From Kribbella sandramycini (lineage in GTDB: Bacteria; Actinomycetota; Actinomycetes; Propionibacteriales; Kribbellaceae), in assembly GCF_013131805.1 (NCBI RefSeq), contig NZ_JABJRC010000008.1:62001-126000 (forward strand): a stretch of 64,000 nt of DNA. Direction: 5' to 3'. Position 1 is the first letter of the stretch, and the number at the start of each line of letters is the position of its first letter. Both the position numbers and the translations under genes were made by a program. The notes beneath the pieces were generated by a model. The model ran no database searches, was not told the origin of the DNA, and worked only from the letters and a program-made list of their open reading frames with translations. This document shows, piece after piece, positions 35,173 through 44,070 of this stretch.

Positions 35173-35938
35173 ACGCGTCCTGAAAGCAGCGGCCGAGTGG
35201 GTCTTCGTGCCGCCGGACGCCGAGGACATCGTGACGGCCGAGTATCGGCTGATCCTGTATCCGGACCGGGCGTCGGTCCAGTGGTCGCGGGCGGAGCGGC
35301 CGTTCGCGGAGCTGCTCGCGGAGGTGCGCGAGCGGAGTACGGCGTACGACAAGTTGCGCTGGTGGGTCGACGCGCGGACGGCGCCGTCCGACACCGCGGA
35401 AGCCCTGCTCCGCAACGGGTTTCGGCAGATCGAGGAGCTGGAGATCCTGGCGTGTGACGTGACGGATGTCGAGGCGCTGGCCGAGCGGCTGGAGGTGCCG
35501 AGCGACGTCCAGGTACGGGCTGCGGCCGATCTGGAGACCATTCAGCGCGCGGCCGCGGTCGACACCGAGATCTTCGGATGGTCCGGCCCGACGCAACGTG
35601 CGCTCGAGCTGGAGTTCGCGGCCGTCACCCGCGGCGAGCGCTCATCGCCCCGCTTCGTCGCCGAGATCGACGGCGAGCTCGTCGCCTCCTCCGGGTACAC
35701 GCTGATGGGCGACATCGTCGGGCTCTGGGGCGCCGGCGTCCTCGAGAAAGCCCGCGGCCGCGGCGTCTACCGGGCTCTCATTGCCGCCCGCTGCCGCGCC
35801 GCCCGTGCCGACGGCGCCGAGCTGGCCCTCGTCACCGCCCGCACCACCACCAGCGCCCCGACGCTTCGCCGAGCGGGCTTTGCCGTCCACGGCACCAAGC
35901 GCTGCTACGAGCTCTGGAACACCCCTGACGCCCGATAG
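35165..35938 (+). CDS. GNAT-family N-acetyltransferase
   Basis: A 257-residue protein. The C-terminal half is a GNAT domain, with GVLEKARGRGVYRALIAARC giving the acetyl-CoA loop and VTARTTTSAPTLRRAGFAVH the last helix. The N-terminal 110 residues are a divergent or degenerate second domain. It overlaps the hypothetical gene before it (8 bases) and the convergent NUDIX gene after it (34 bases). Confidence 0.85.
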   Translation: MRERVLKAAAEWVFVPPDAEDIVTAEYRLILYPDRASVQWSRAERPFAELLAEVRERSTAYDKLRWWVDARTAPSDTAEALLRNGFRQIEELEILACDVTDVEALAERLEVPSDVQVRAAADLETIQRAAAVDTEIFGWSGPTQRALELEFAAVTRGERSSPRFVAEIDGELVASSGYTLMGDIVGLWGAGVLEKARGRGVYRALIAARCRAARADGAELALVTARTTTSAPTLRRAGFAVHGTKRCYELWNTPDAR

Positions 35939-36393
35939 GCCGCATACAAACTCAGTACGACGCTCGTCGGCGGATGCAGCTCGCCCGGCGGCTCCGCGAA
36001 GAACCCGACCTCCAGCACCTCACCCGCCTCGGCTCGCAGCTCCCCGCTCCACCGCCGAGCCTCGAAGCAGAGCGCGAAGCACTGCAGGACGTCGCCGTTC
36101 GGGTAAGTGAGCGTGTGGACGTCGGATCGCGACAGACTCGCGAACGGCACCAGCTCGTCCGGCTCGACGATGAGCCCGGTCTCTTCGAAGAGCTCCCGGG
36201 CGGCCGTCGTCCGGAAGCTATCGCCGGGTTCGGCGGCGCCGGCTGGCAGCTCCCACAGCCCGGTGTCGCGGCTGCGCTGGAACAGGATCCGCTCCGCGTC
36301 GTCGACGACGAGCACCTGAGCGCCGGGCATCAGGAGCAGCTGCGAACCGACCTGTTGGCGGAGTGACCACAGGTACGAGCCTTCGTAGGTCAT
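35905..36393 (-). CDS. NUDIX hydrolase
   Basis: A 162-residue protein with a NUDIX box at AAEPGDSFRTTAARELFEET (about 56-75), where the first Glu of the consensus is Asp. The REL-EET core needed for metal binding is intact. It hydrolyses a nucleoside-diphosphate-linked substrate, type unknown. ATG at 36393, divergent from the membrane-protein gene 17 bases away, so promoters overlap. Confidence 0.88.
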   Translation of the reverse strand: MTYEGSYLWSLRQQVGSQLLLMPGAQVLVVDDAERILFQRSRDTGLWELPAGAAEPGDSFRTTAARELFEETGLIVEPDELVPFASLSRSDVHTLTYPNGDVLQCFALCFEARRWSGELRAEAGEVLEVGFFAEPPGELHPPTSVVLSLYAAYRASGVFQSS

Positions 36394-36410
36394 GGTGAGA
36401 GGGTAGGTGG

Positions 36411-37163
36411 ATGGAGTGGTTGCGGCGGTGGGCGTTGGGGGCCGGGCTGGTCGGCGGGCTGGGGTGGGCGGCTGCGGTCTCGATGTCGATGCCGGACTGG
36501 CTGGATCCGGCGGACGCGTGCGCGCGGATGGCCGGGGCGGAGAGCAGCGGCGGCGTGCGGGTGCGGACGGGCTGGTTGCCGCCGTCCGCGCAGTGTGATT
36601 TCGGCGGCGGCGACATCCGCGCGTACATCTCGACCGAGCGATCGATCCTGTTGTCGGTGATCGGGCTCGCCGTCCTCGCGCTGCTCGGTTACGGAGCGGC
36701 GGCAACCATCCAGCGCCTGACCGGCCCAGCCGGGATGATCCGGACCGCCGACGAGATCGACCTCCGTCGCCGGCACCGGAACCACCTCTTCTTCGGGGCG
36801 CTCGACGTCCTGATCGCCACCGCCCTGATCGTCTTCCTCAACACGGTCGCGATCGTCTTCGGTCAGCTCGCCGGCGGCCTGCTCTTCGCACTGACCGCGA
36901 TCACCGCCCTCGGCACCCTGGCCGCCCTCCTCGACCGCCACGTCGGCCCCCTCCCCAGCACCAACCTCGCCGGCCGCCGCCGCGGCGCCCTGGCCGGCGC
37001 ACTCACCTTCGCAGCCATCTTCGTCGCAACCGCCCTCACCGGCGACCTCCCCTTCTTCCCGATCTGGACCGCCCCACTGGCCGCCATCACCTACGCCACC
37101 GTCGTCCACCTCCAGTGGACTAGAGCTGCGAACCACCCGTCGCATCAACCGTCTGACCGGTGA
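36411..37163 (+). CDS. Hypothetical membrane protein
   Basis: A 250-residue protein with about five or six hydrophobic helices: one near 8-27, a Cys-containing outside loop (two Cys, possibly a disulfide), then helices near 80-100, 125-165, 195-215 and 220-235. No family was recognised. The 3' end overlaps the convergent SDR gene by 44 bases. Confidence 0.7.
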   Translation: MEWLRRWALGAGLVGGLGWAAAVSMSMPDWLDPADACARMAGAESSGGVRVRTGWLPPSAQCDFGGGDIRAYISTERSILLSVIGLAVLALLGYGAAATIQRLTGPAGMIRTADEIDLRRRHRNHLFFGALDVLIATALIVFLNTVAIVFGQLAGGLLFALTAITALGTLAALLDRHVGPLPSTNLAGRRRGALAGALTFAAIFVATALTGDLPFFPIWTAPLAAITYATVVHLQWTRAANHPSHQPSDR

Positions 37164-37842
37164 CCCACCGCGCGTCGTCCGACGCGACGAACGCGACCAC
37201 GTCGGCCACCTCGGCCGGCTGCCCGATCTGATCGAAGACCGAGTACGCCGCCGCGGCGCGCGCCGCCTCGGGATCGGCCAGCCAGTCGTTCATCTCGGTG
37301 TCGATGATGCCGGGGGCAACGGTGTTGACGGTGATCCGGCGCGGGCCGAGCTCCTTGGCCAGCGCCAGTGTGAGGGTCTGCAGCGCGCCCTTGGTCATCG
37401 AGTAGGCCGTGTCCTGTGGGAACGCGATCCGGGTCACCCCGGAGCCGATGTTGATGATCCGCCCGCCGTCCCGGAGCCGCGGGACCGCCTGCTGGACCAG
37501 GAAGAACGGCGCCTTCGCGTTCACCGCGAACAACCGGTCGAACCACTCCGGCGTCACCTCGGCCAGCGGCTGGTGTTTCCCGATCGCGGCGTTGTTCACC
37601 AGGATGTCGAGCCCGTCCGCGACCTCGTCGTACGCCGCCCACAACGCCTCGACCGGATCGCCGAGATCCGCCTTCAGCGCGAACGCCTGGCCGCCCGCCG
37701 CCTCGATCTCCCCGACCGTCCGCCGCGCGGCGGCATCGTTACGGCCGTAGTGCACCCCGACCCGGATGCCGTCTCGCGCCAGCCGGAGCGCGATCGCCCG
37801 CCCGATGCCCCGGCTCGCACCGGTCACCAACGCAGTCCGCAT
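37120..37842 (-). CDS. SDR-family oxidoreductase (3-oxoacyl-ACP reductase-like)
   Basis: A 240-residue SDR with TGASRGIG at 7-14, NNAAIG, GSGVTRIAF and YSMTKGALQTL (catalytic Tyr/Lys), then APGIIDTEMN. The ATG at 37842 follows AAGGTGAGG. It is divergent from a TetR gene and shares a 78-base spacer with two operator copies, so it is almost certainly the target of that regulator. The substrate is unknown. Confidence 0.9.
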   Translation of the reverse strand: MRTALVTGASRGIGRAIALRLARDGIRVGVHYGRNDAAARRTVGEIEAAGGQAFALKADLGDPVEALWAAYDEVADGLDILVNNAAIGKHQPLAEVTPEWFDRLFAVNAKAPFFLVQQAVPRLRDGGRIINIGSGVTRIAFPQDTAYSMTKGALQTLTLALAKELGPRRITVNTVAPGIIDTEMNDWLADPEAARAAAAYSVFDQIGQPAEVADVVAFVASDDARWVTGQTVDATGGSQL

Positions 37843-37857
37843 AGTCCTCACCTTTTC

Positions 37858-37912
37858 TCTATCGATCACTACAGAAAGGGACCGTAACACAATTTCTAGC
37901 GATCGCTATAGA
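37858..37912. promoter_or_regulatory. Two copies of an 18-base TetR operator
   Basis: TCTAGCGATCGCTATAGA (37895-37912) contains the perfect palindrome TAGCGATCGCTA. TCTATCGATCACTACAGA (37858-37875) matches it at 15 of 18 positions. The copies are 37 bases apart and lie between the divergent SDR and TetR genes. Confidence 0.75.
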
Positions 37913-37920
37913 ATGGCTTG

Positions 37921-38517
37921 GTGACCGAGACCCGCCGCGGCCGACCGCGGTCCTTCGACCGCGACGCCGCGCTCGAGCAGGCCCTGCTCACCTTCTGGGA
38001 GCGCGGCTACGACGCGACCTCGGTCGCCGACCTGACCGCCGCGCTCGGCATCGGCGCCCCCAGCCTGTACGCCGCCTTCGGTGACAAGCAGAAGCTGTTC
38101 GAAGAGGTGGTCGTCCGCTACCAGGAGACTCGTGGCGCCTGGACGGCCCGGGCGCTGGCGGAGGAGCCGACCGCGCGCGCGGCGATCACCCGCATCCTCC
38201 GCGAGGCCGCGGTCGAGTACACCGCGACCGATCACGCACAGGGCTGCCTGATCATCAGCGCCGCCCAGAACACAATCCCCGCCTCGGCCGAGGTCGCGGA
38301 CCACCTGCGCCGTCTCCGGCAGGCCAACGTGATCGCCTTCCGCGACCGCATCCAGGCCGACGTCGACGCCGGCGTCCTGCCCAAGACCACCGATGCGGAC
38401 GGCCTGGCCACCTACTTCGCCGCCACCATCCAAGGCATGTCCCAGCAGGCCCGCGACGGCGCCACCCAGGCCCAACTGACCCGGGTGGCCGAGCTCGCCG
38501 CGGCTGTGTGGCGCTAA
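37921..38517 (+). CDS. TetR-family regulator
   Basis: A 198-residue regulator, with a helix-turn-helix at TSVADLTAALGIGAPSLYAA (about 35-54) and RGRPRSFDRD at the N-terminus. GTG at 37921 is the probable start, and the right-hand operator ends 8 bases before it, consistent with a nearly leaderless mRNA and autoregulation. It is divergent from the SDR gene, its likely target. The family with this N-terminus often senses electrophiles or quinones. Confidence 0.9.
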   Translation: MTETRRGRPRSFDRDAALEQALLTFWERGYDATSVADLTAALGIGAPSLYAAFGDKQKLFEEVVVRYQETRGAWTARALAEEPTARAAITRILREAAVEYTATDHAQGCLIISAAQNTIPASAEVADHLRRLRQANVIAFRDRIQADVDAGVLPKTTDADGLATYFAATIQGMSQQARDGATQAQLTRVAELAAAVWR

Positions 38518-38518
38518 C

Positions 38519-38601
38519 GACAGGAGGTAGTCGCCTCCAAACCCCGGGAGGGGGCGGTTGGCAGGCTCAGGTGTCCACGCGAGGTGGCACTACGTCCTGT
38601 C
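38519..38601 (+). ncRNA. Structured leader candidate upstream of the larA-like gene
   Basis: The ends pair: GACAGGA (38519-38525) with TCCTGTC (38595-38601), then GTAGT (38527-38531) with ACTAC (38589-38593) across one G-G mismatch. Inside are two hairpins, 38532-38538 with 38550-38556 and 38575-38578 with 38584-38587. The element starts 2 bases after the TetR stop and ends 29 bases before the LarA-like start. It may be a regulatory leader or simply the TetR terminator; it matches no riboswitch I know. Confidence 0.4.
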
Positions 38602-38630
38602 CTTACCGACGACAACGTAGGGTCAGGCCG

Positions 38631-39854
38631 GTGAGCACACTGATTGGCGGTGCGGGCCAGGTCCTGAGCGAGGACGAGGTGGTGGCGTTCGTCGGCGACG
38701 CGCTGGCGGGGGCGGGGCTCGAGGGACGCAGTGTTTGTGTGATCGTTCCGGATGCCACGCGCAGTTGTCCGCTGCCGCTGCTGATCCGTGCGGTGCATCA
38801 GGCGCTCAGCGGGCGGGTCGGCAAGCTCACGATCTTGATTGCCCTTGGCACCCATGCCGAGATGACGCCGGACGAGCTGCGCAAACACCTCGGCGGCGAG
38901 TACGACGGCGTCCTCAACCATGAATGGTGGAAGCCGGAGACCTTCGCCGACCTGGGCACGATCAGCGCCGACCGGGTGGCCGAGATCTCCGGTGGGTTGC
39001 TCCGCGACGAGGTGCCGGTGCGGCTCAACCGGGCGGTCGTCGAGCACGATGTCGCGCTGGTCGTCGGCCCGGTCTTCCCGCACGAGGTGGTCGGTTTCTC
39101 GGGTGGCAACAAGTACTTCTTCCCCGGTGTCGCCGGTCAGGAAGTCATCGACATGTCGCACTGGCTCGGCGCGCTGATCACCAGCGCCGACATCATCGGC
39201 ACCCGCGGCATCACGCCGGTCCGGGCGCTGATCAACGAGGCCGCAGCGCTGATCCCGGCGCAGAAGCTGGCGCTCTCGGTCGTCGCCCAGTCCGGCACCG
39301 ACGCTCTGCACGCGATCGCGTTCGGCGACACCGAGTCCTCCTGGCAGGCCGCGGCCGGGGTCTCCGCGCAGACGCATGTCCGCTATCTCGATCGCCCGGT
39401 CCGCCGGGTCGTCTCGATCATGCCGGAGAAGTACGCCGACATCTGGACGGCGGCCAAGGGCTTCTACAAACTCGAGCCCGTCGTCGCGGACGGCGGCGAG
39501 GTGATCCTCTACGCGCCGCACGTGAAAGAGATCGCCGCGATGCACCCCGAGATCGAGGAGATCGGCTACCACTGCCGCGACTACTTCCTCGGCCAGTGGG
39601 AGCGGTTCCGCGACGTGCACTGGGGCGTCCTCGCCCACTCGACCCACCTCCGCGGCGCCGGCAGCTGGGACGCCGAGACCGGTGAGCGCCTCCGCGTCGA
39701 GGTCACCCTCGCGACCGGCATCCCGGAGAACATCGTCCGGCGCGCGAACCTCAACTACCTCGACCCCTCGACGGTCGACCTGGCCGCCTACGAAGCCGAC
39801 CCGGACACCCTGGTCGTCCCGAACGCCGGCGAGGTTCTGCACCGGCTGAAGTAG
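38631..39854 (+). CDS. LarA-like (nickel-pincer lactate racemase family, DUF2088) protein
   Basis: A 407-residue protein of the LarA superfamily. VIVPDATRSCPLPLLIRAV matches the DDxTRPxP-type N-terminal motif, LIALGTHAEMTPDELR carries the conserved GTH, and HEVVGFSGGNKYFFPGVAG holds the His and Lys that bind the nickel-pincer nucleotide cofactor. Relatives racemise or epimerise 2-hydroxyacids. No larB, larC or larE is nearby, so the cofactor would come from genes elsewhere. GTG at 38631 begins the conserved sequence. Confidence 0.8.
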   Translation: MSTLIGGAGQVLSEDEVVAFVGDALAGAGLEGRSVCVIVPDATRSCPLPLLIRAVHQALSGRVGKLTILIALGTHAEMTPDELRKHLGGEYDGVLNHEWWKPETFADLGTISADRVAEISGGLLRDEVPVRLNRAVVEHDVALVVGPVFPHEVVGFSGGNKYFFPGVAGQEVIDMSHWLGALITSADIIGTRGITPVRALINEAAALIPAQKLALSVVAQSGTDALHAIAFGDTESSWQAAAGVSAQTHVRYLDRPVRRVVSIMPEKYADIWTAAKGFYKLEPVVADGGEVILYAPHVKEIAAMHPEIEEIGYHCRDYFLGQWERFRDVHWGVLAHSTHLRGAGSWDAETGERLRVEVTLATGIPENIVRRANLNYLDPSTVDLAAYEADPDTLVVPNAGEVLHRLK

Positions 39855-39895
39855 CCGGTTCCCATCCAGTTGACCCGCCGGTAACCTCGGGCCCT

Positions 39896-41347
39896 ATGAC
39901 AGAGGTCGTGATCATCGGGTCCGGGTTCGCGGGGTTGTGCATGGGCATCAAACTGCGCCAGGCCGGCTGCGACGACTTCGTCATCCTGGAGAAGGCCGAT
40001 CGCCTCGGCGGCACCTGGCGGGACAACACCTACCCCGGCTGCGCCTGCGACATCCCGTCGTACCTCTACTCGTTCTCGTTCGAGCAGAACCCGCACTGGA
40101 CCAGGATGTTCGCCCCCTGGGACGAGATCCTCGCCTACCTCGAGCGCTGCGCCGAGAAGTACGGCGTCGCCGGCAAGATCCGGTACGGCGCCGAGGCCAC
40201 CGAGGCGGCCTTCGACGAGCGCACCGGCCGCTGGACGGTCACCGTCAACGGCTCCGAAACCATCGAAACCGACGCGCTGGTGACCGGAGTCGGCAGCCTG
40301 CAACTGCCCAAACTGCCCGAGATCCAGGGCCTCGATTCCTTCACCGGTACGGCGTTCCACTCGGCCCAATGGGATCACTCCCAAGACCTCACCGGACGCC
40401 GGGTCGCCGTGGTCGGCACCGGGGCGTCGGCGGTCCAGTTCATCCCGAAGCTTGCCGAACAGGTCGGGCAGCTCGACGTCTACCAGCGCAACGCCCCCTG
40501 GATCACCGCGAAACCCGACCGCGCGATCGGTCCGCTGGAGCGCCGGTTGCACGAGCGGTTCCCGGCCGGTCAGCGCGCGATCCGGAACGCGATCTACTGG
40601 GGGCTGGAGATCCGCGGCGCCGGTTTCGCGGGGAACCCGAAACTGATGAAAGGCCTTGCGCTGCAGGCCAAACAGCATCTGCGCAAGCAGGTCCCGGATC
40701 CCGATCTGCGAGCCCGGCTGACCCCGCGGTACGACATCGGCTGCAAGCGGCTACTGGTCTCCAACGACTACTACCCGACCTTCTCGAGGCCCAATGTCGA
40801 CCTGGTGACGACGCCGATCAGCCGGATCACCGCGGCCGGTGTCCAGACCGCGGACGGCATCGAGCGGCCGGCCGACACGATCGTCTTCGGCACCGGCTTC
40901 GACGTCGGCGCCAACCTGACCCGGATGCCGATCCTCGGCAAGGACGGCGTCGACCTGGCCGACCACTGGAAGCGCGAAGGGGTCAGCGCCCATCTCGGGA
41001 TGACGGCGGCCGGCTACCCGAACCTGTTCTTCCTGGTCGGCCCGAACACCATCCTCGGCCACTCCTCGATGGTGTTCATGATCGAGGCCCAGGTCCGGTA
41101 CGTGCTGCAGGCGCTCGAGCTGCGCCGGCGCCGCGGCGCGACGTACGTCGAGGTCCGGGCCGATGCCCAGCGGAAATTCGCCGGCGACGTCCAGGACGAG
41201 CTCCGCGGAAGCGTCTGGGAGTCGGGCTGTACGAGCTGGTACCACGACGCGGCCGGGCGGAACTCGGTCGTCTGGCCCGAGTTCACCGTCTCCTACTGGC
41301 GGAAGACCCGGCGGCTCGATCCGAGCGACTTCGTCCTCGTCCGGTAG
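39896..41347 (+). CDS. Flavin-containing (Baeyer-Villiger type) monooxygenase
   Basis: A 483-residue protein. IIGSGFAGLCMG at the N-terminus binds FAD, GGTWRDNTYPGCACDIPSYL is the usual BVMO segment, and SFTGTAFHSAQWDH near residue 146 fits the FxGxxxHxxxW fingerprint. VVGTGASAVQFIP near 170 binds NADPH. It should insert oxygen into ketones or oxidise heteroatoms. It is a single gene, 41 bases after the LarA-like gene. Length is in the normal range. Confidence 0.88.
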   Translation: MTEVVIIGSGFAGLCMGIKLRQAGCDDFVILEKADRLGGTWRDNTYPGCACDIPSYLYSFSFEQNPHWTRMFAPWDEILAYLERCAEKYGVAGKIRYGAEATEAAFDERTGRWTVTVNGSETIETDALVTGVGSLQLPKLPEIQGLDSFTGTAFHSAQWDHSQDLTGRRVAVVGTGASAVQFIPKLAEQVGQLDVYQRNAPWITAKPDRAIGPLERRLHERFPAGQRAIRNAIYWGLEIRGAGFAGNPKLMKGLALQAKQHLRKQVPDPDLRARLTPRYDIGCKRLLVSNDYYPTFSRPNVDLVTTPISRITAAGVQTADGIERPADTIVFGTGFDVGANLTRMPILGKDGVDLADHWKREGVSAHLGMTAAGYPNLFFLVGPNTILGHSSMVFMIEAQVRYVLQALELRRRRGATYVEVRADAQRKFAGDVQDELRGSVWESGCTSWYHDAAGRNSVVWPEFTVSYWRKTRRLDPSDFVLVR

Positions 41348-41476
41348 TACGCCCCCTAGGGGGAGCCCGCACTCCTGAAGGATGAGCGGACAGTAGCCGG
41401 CGTACGACCTTGGGATGAAGCCAAGACCGTGCCGCAGACCGATGTCCCGGCGGCCGCTCCGGAGGAACCTTGAGGT

Positions 41477-41572
41477 ATGGAAATCCTTCAGATCGCGGGA
41501 GCAGCCGCCGTAGTCATCGGCATCGTGGTGATGGCCCTGCTCGCCATCGTGCCTTCGGTCGTAGACCGCTAA
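41477..41572 (+). CDS. 31-residue single-span membrane peptide
   Basis: The frame reads MEILQIAGAAAVVIGIVVMA, then a short polar end VVDR before TAA, so nearly the whole product is one membrane helix. GGAGG at 41461-41465 precedes the ATG by 11 bases and GAGG is closer still. The gene is followed at once by a terminator hairpin, which supports a real small transcript. A 12-base palindrome CCCCCTAGGGGG lies upstream at 41352-41363. Not recognised; it could be a stress-response or transporter-modulating peptide. Confidence 0.5.
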   Translation: MEILQIAGAAAVVIGIVVMALLAIVPSVVDR

Positions 41573-41574
41573 GT

Positions 41575-41596
41575 CTTCCCCGCGGCAACGGGGAAG
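41575..41596. terminator. Bidirectional terminator
   Basis: CTTCCCCG (41575-41582) pairs with CGGGGAAG (41589-41596) around a 6-base loop, between the small peptide gene and the convergent cystathionine beta-synthase stop. Confidence 0.75.
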
Positions 41597-42970
41597 TCAG
41601 TCGACGGCGAGATGGACCAGCAGGTCCTGCCGGGTCAGCACGCCCACCGGCTTGCCGTCGTCCAGCACCATCAGGGCGTCCCTTCCCGCGAGCAGCTCGA
41701 CTGCTTTGGTGACGGCTTCGCCGGCGCCGAGCGACGGGAGCGACGGATCCATGTGCTGCTCGACCATGTCAGCCAGCCGCGCCTTGCCGGAGTACAACGC
41801 GTCCATCAGCGTGCGCTCCGACACCGCGCCGGCCACCTCGGCCGCCATCACCGGTGGTTCCGCGCGGACCACCGGCATCTGGGAGACGCCGTACTCGCGC
41901 AGGATCGCGACCGCCTCGGCGATCGTCTCGTGCGGGTGGGTGTGCACCAGCGGCGGCAGGCTGCCGTCCTTACCGGCCAGGACGTCGCCGAGCGTCGTGC
42001 CCTGTTTGGTGTGCGCGAGGAAGCCGTACTGCGCCAGCCAGTCGTCGTTGAAGACCTTCGTCAGGTAGCCGCGGCCGCCGTCCGGCAGGAGGACCACGAT
42101 GACGGCGTCCGGGTCGTCGAGCTCGTGGGCCAGCCGGATCGCCGCCGCGGCCGCCATCCCGGCGGAACCGCCGACGAGCATCGCCTCTTCGCGGGCCAGC
42201 CGCCGGGTCAGGGCGAACGAGTCGGCGTCCGAGACCTCGATGATGCGGTCGCAGATGTCGCGGTCGTACGTCTCGGGCCAGAAGTCCTCGCCGACGCCCT
42301 CGACCAGGTACGGGCGGCCGGTGCCGCCGGAGTACACCGAGCCCTCCGGGTCGGCGCCGACGATCTGGACGCGGCCGCCGGACACCTCCTTGAGGTACTT
42401 ACCGGTGCCGCTGATCGTGCCGCCGGTACCGACGCCGGCCACGAAGTGGGTGATCTTGCCCTCGGTCTGCTCCCAGAGCTCGGGACCGGTGGTCTCGTAG
42501 TGCGAACGCGGGTTGTTCTGGTTGGCGTACTGGTTCGGCTTCCAGGCGCCCTCGATCTCGCGGACCAGCCGGTCGGAGACGTTGTAGTACGAGTCCGGGT
42601 GCTCGGGGGCGACCGCGGTCGGGCAGACCACGACCTCGGCGCCGTACGCCTTGAGCACGTTGCGCTTGTCCTCGCTGACCTTGTCAGGGCAGACGAAGAC
42701 GCACTTGTAGCCCTTCTGCTGGGCCACCATCGCCAGGCCGACGCCGGTGTTTCCCGAGGTCGGCTCGACGATCGTCCCGCCGGGCTTGAGCTCGCCGGAG
42801 GCCTCCGCGGCCTCGATCATCCGGACCGCGATCCGGTCCTTCACCGAGCCGCCGGGGTTGAAGTACTCGACCTTGGCCAGGACGAGTGGTTTCGCCCCGT
42901 CCGTCGTCTTGGTCAGCCTGACCAGCGGGGTGTTGCCGACCAGGTCCAGGAGAGATTCTGCGTAGCGCAC
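41597..42970 (-). CDS. Cystathionine beta-synthase with CBS pair
   Basis: A 457-residue protein. Residues 1-330 are a fold-type II PLP enzyme: FNPGGSVKDR near residue 37 has the PLP Lys, PTSGNTGVGLAM near 69 binds the substrate carboxylate and GTGGTISG near 176 the phosphate. Residues 340-457 form two CBS domains (HETIAEAVAILREYGVSQMP and DALMVLDDGKPVGVLTRQDL). It condenses serine (or O-acetylserine) with homocysteine or sulfide; the CBS pair suggests regulation by SAM or adenylates. Together with the gamma-synthase/lyase at 16.3 kb the window contains both halves of transsulfuration. Confidence 0.9.
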   Translation of the reverse strand: MRYAESLLDLVGNTPLVRLTKTTDGAKPLVLAKVEYFNPGGSVKDRIAVRMIEAAEASGELKPGGTIVEPTSGNTGVGLAMVAQQKGYKCVFVCPDKVSEDKRNVLKAYGAEVVVCPTAVAPEHPDSYYNVSDRLVREIEGAWKPNQYANQNNPRSHYETTGPELWEQTEGKITHFVAGVGTGGTISGTGKYLKEVSGGRVQIVGADPEGSVYSGGTGRPYLVEGVGEDFWPETYDRDICDRIIEVSDADSFALTRRLAREEAMLVGGSAGMAAAAAIRLAHELDDPDAVIVVLLPDGGRGYLTKVFNDDWLAQYGFLAHTKQGTTLGDVLAGKDGSLPPLVHTHPHETIAEAVAILREYGVSQMPVVRAEPPVMAAEVAGAVSERTLMDALYSGKARLADMVEQHMDPSLPSLGAGEAVTKAVELLAGRDALMVLDDGKPVGVLTRQDLLVHLAVD

Positions 42971-43047
42971 AACTTCACACTAGCGATGGTCGTGTCGTTT
43001 CCCCTATTTCACTTGCTTGTACGTGACAGCGTGTAATCCTTGTACTC

Positions 43048-44070
43048 ATGAGTAAAGGTAAGGCCCGGGCCGCCAAGCGACTGGCCCAGGCCGCTGCCTT
43101 CGGGGGCGGGGGGCTCGGTCTCATCGGCGCCACCTTGTACGGCGTGCTGACGGCAGAGGCCGAGTACGCCAAGCGGGTGATCGGCCCGATGCGGTACTAC
43201 CCGACTCCGGGGAGCGGTCTGTTCGGCCGGTATCCAGGACATCCGATCACGTTCGCCATGCTCGGCGACTCCAGCGCGGCCGGCTACGGCACGGACTCGC
43301 CCGACGAGACGCCGGGGGTGATGCTCGCCTCCGGGCTGACCGATCTGGCCGAGCGTCCGGTCCGGCTCGTCGACGTCTCCAAGACCGGCGCCAAGTCGAC
43401 CGACCTGGCCCAGCAGGTGGACGCCGCGCTGCAGGCCGGGCCGCATGTCGCCGTCATCCTGATCGGGGCGAACGACGTCAAGGCGCAGATGTCGCCGTCG
43501 GTCTCGGTCCGGCTGCTGTCGGCCGCCGTCCGCCGGTTGCGCGCCGCGAACTGCGAGGTCGTCGTCGGCACCTGCCCCGACCTCGGCGCCGTCCGCTCGA
43601 TCATGCCGCCGCTGCGGCAGGTCGCCCGCGCCTGGAGCCACCGGCTCGCCGCCGCCCAGACGATCGCCGTCGTCGACGCCGGCGGCCGCACGGTCTCCCT
43701 CGGCTCACTGCTCGGCCCCGCCTTCCGCGCCGACCCCTCGATGTGGGGCCGGGACAACTTCCATCCCTCCGCGATCGGGTACGCCGCGGCCTCGGCCGCC
43801 CTGCTGCCCTCGGTGGCGGCCGCGATGGGAGTCGGTCCCGAGTCCTTCGTCCACCCGGAGTCGTTCCGCGGCGAGGCGATCCTGCCGATCGCCGAGGCCG
43901 CCGTCCAGGCCGTCCGCACCGCGGGTACGGAGGTCTCGGCCACCGAGGTCGCCGGTCGCGAGCGCGGCCCGCGTGGCCGCTGGGCCGAGCTTCGGCACCG
44001 CCGCCGGCACCCCAAGGCGCCGGTCGACCGGGTCGAGGACACGTCCGAGCCGGACGCCGTACCGGTCTAG
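43048..44070 (+). CDS. SGNH/GDSL hydrolase, membrane-anchored or secreted
   Basis: A 340-residue protein. A basic N-terminus and hydrophobic helix at about 13-36 look like a signal anchor. Catalytic blocks follow: MLGDSSAAGYG (block I Ser near 74), GANDVKAQ (block III Asn) and DNFHPSAIGY (block V Asp-x-x-His near 235). It is a lipase or esterase of the SGNH superfamily. The C-terminal 60 residues are Arg/Pro/Glu-rich and probably disordered. It is divergent from the cystathionine beta-synthase gene, 77 bases apart. Confidence 0.85.
   Translation: MSKGKARAAKRLAQAAAFGGGGLGLIGATLYGVLTAEAEYAKRVIGPMRYYPTPGSGLFGRYPGHPITFAMLGDSSAAGYGTDSPDETPGVMLASGLTDLAERPVRLVDVSKTGAKSTDLAQQVDAALQAGPHVAVILIGANDVKAQMSPSVSVRLLSAAVRRLRAANCEVVVGTCPDLGAVRSIMPPLRQVARAWSHRLAAAQTIAVVDAGGRTVSLGSLLGPAFRADPSMWGRDNFHPSAIGYAAASAALLPSVAAAMGVGPESFVHPESFRGEAILPIAEAAVQAVRTAGTEVSATEVAGRERGPRGRWAELRHRRRHPKAPVDRVEDTSEPDAVPV

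Noticed and set aside
37858..37912. Repeats with CGATCG considered as a CTAG/GATC site cluster or mobile insertion
   Set aside because: Position between divergent tetR and SDR genes and 18-base symmetry explain them as operators.
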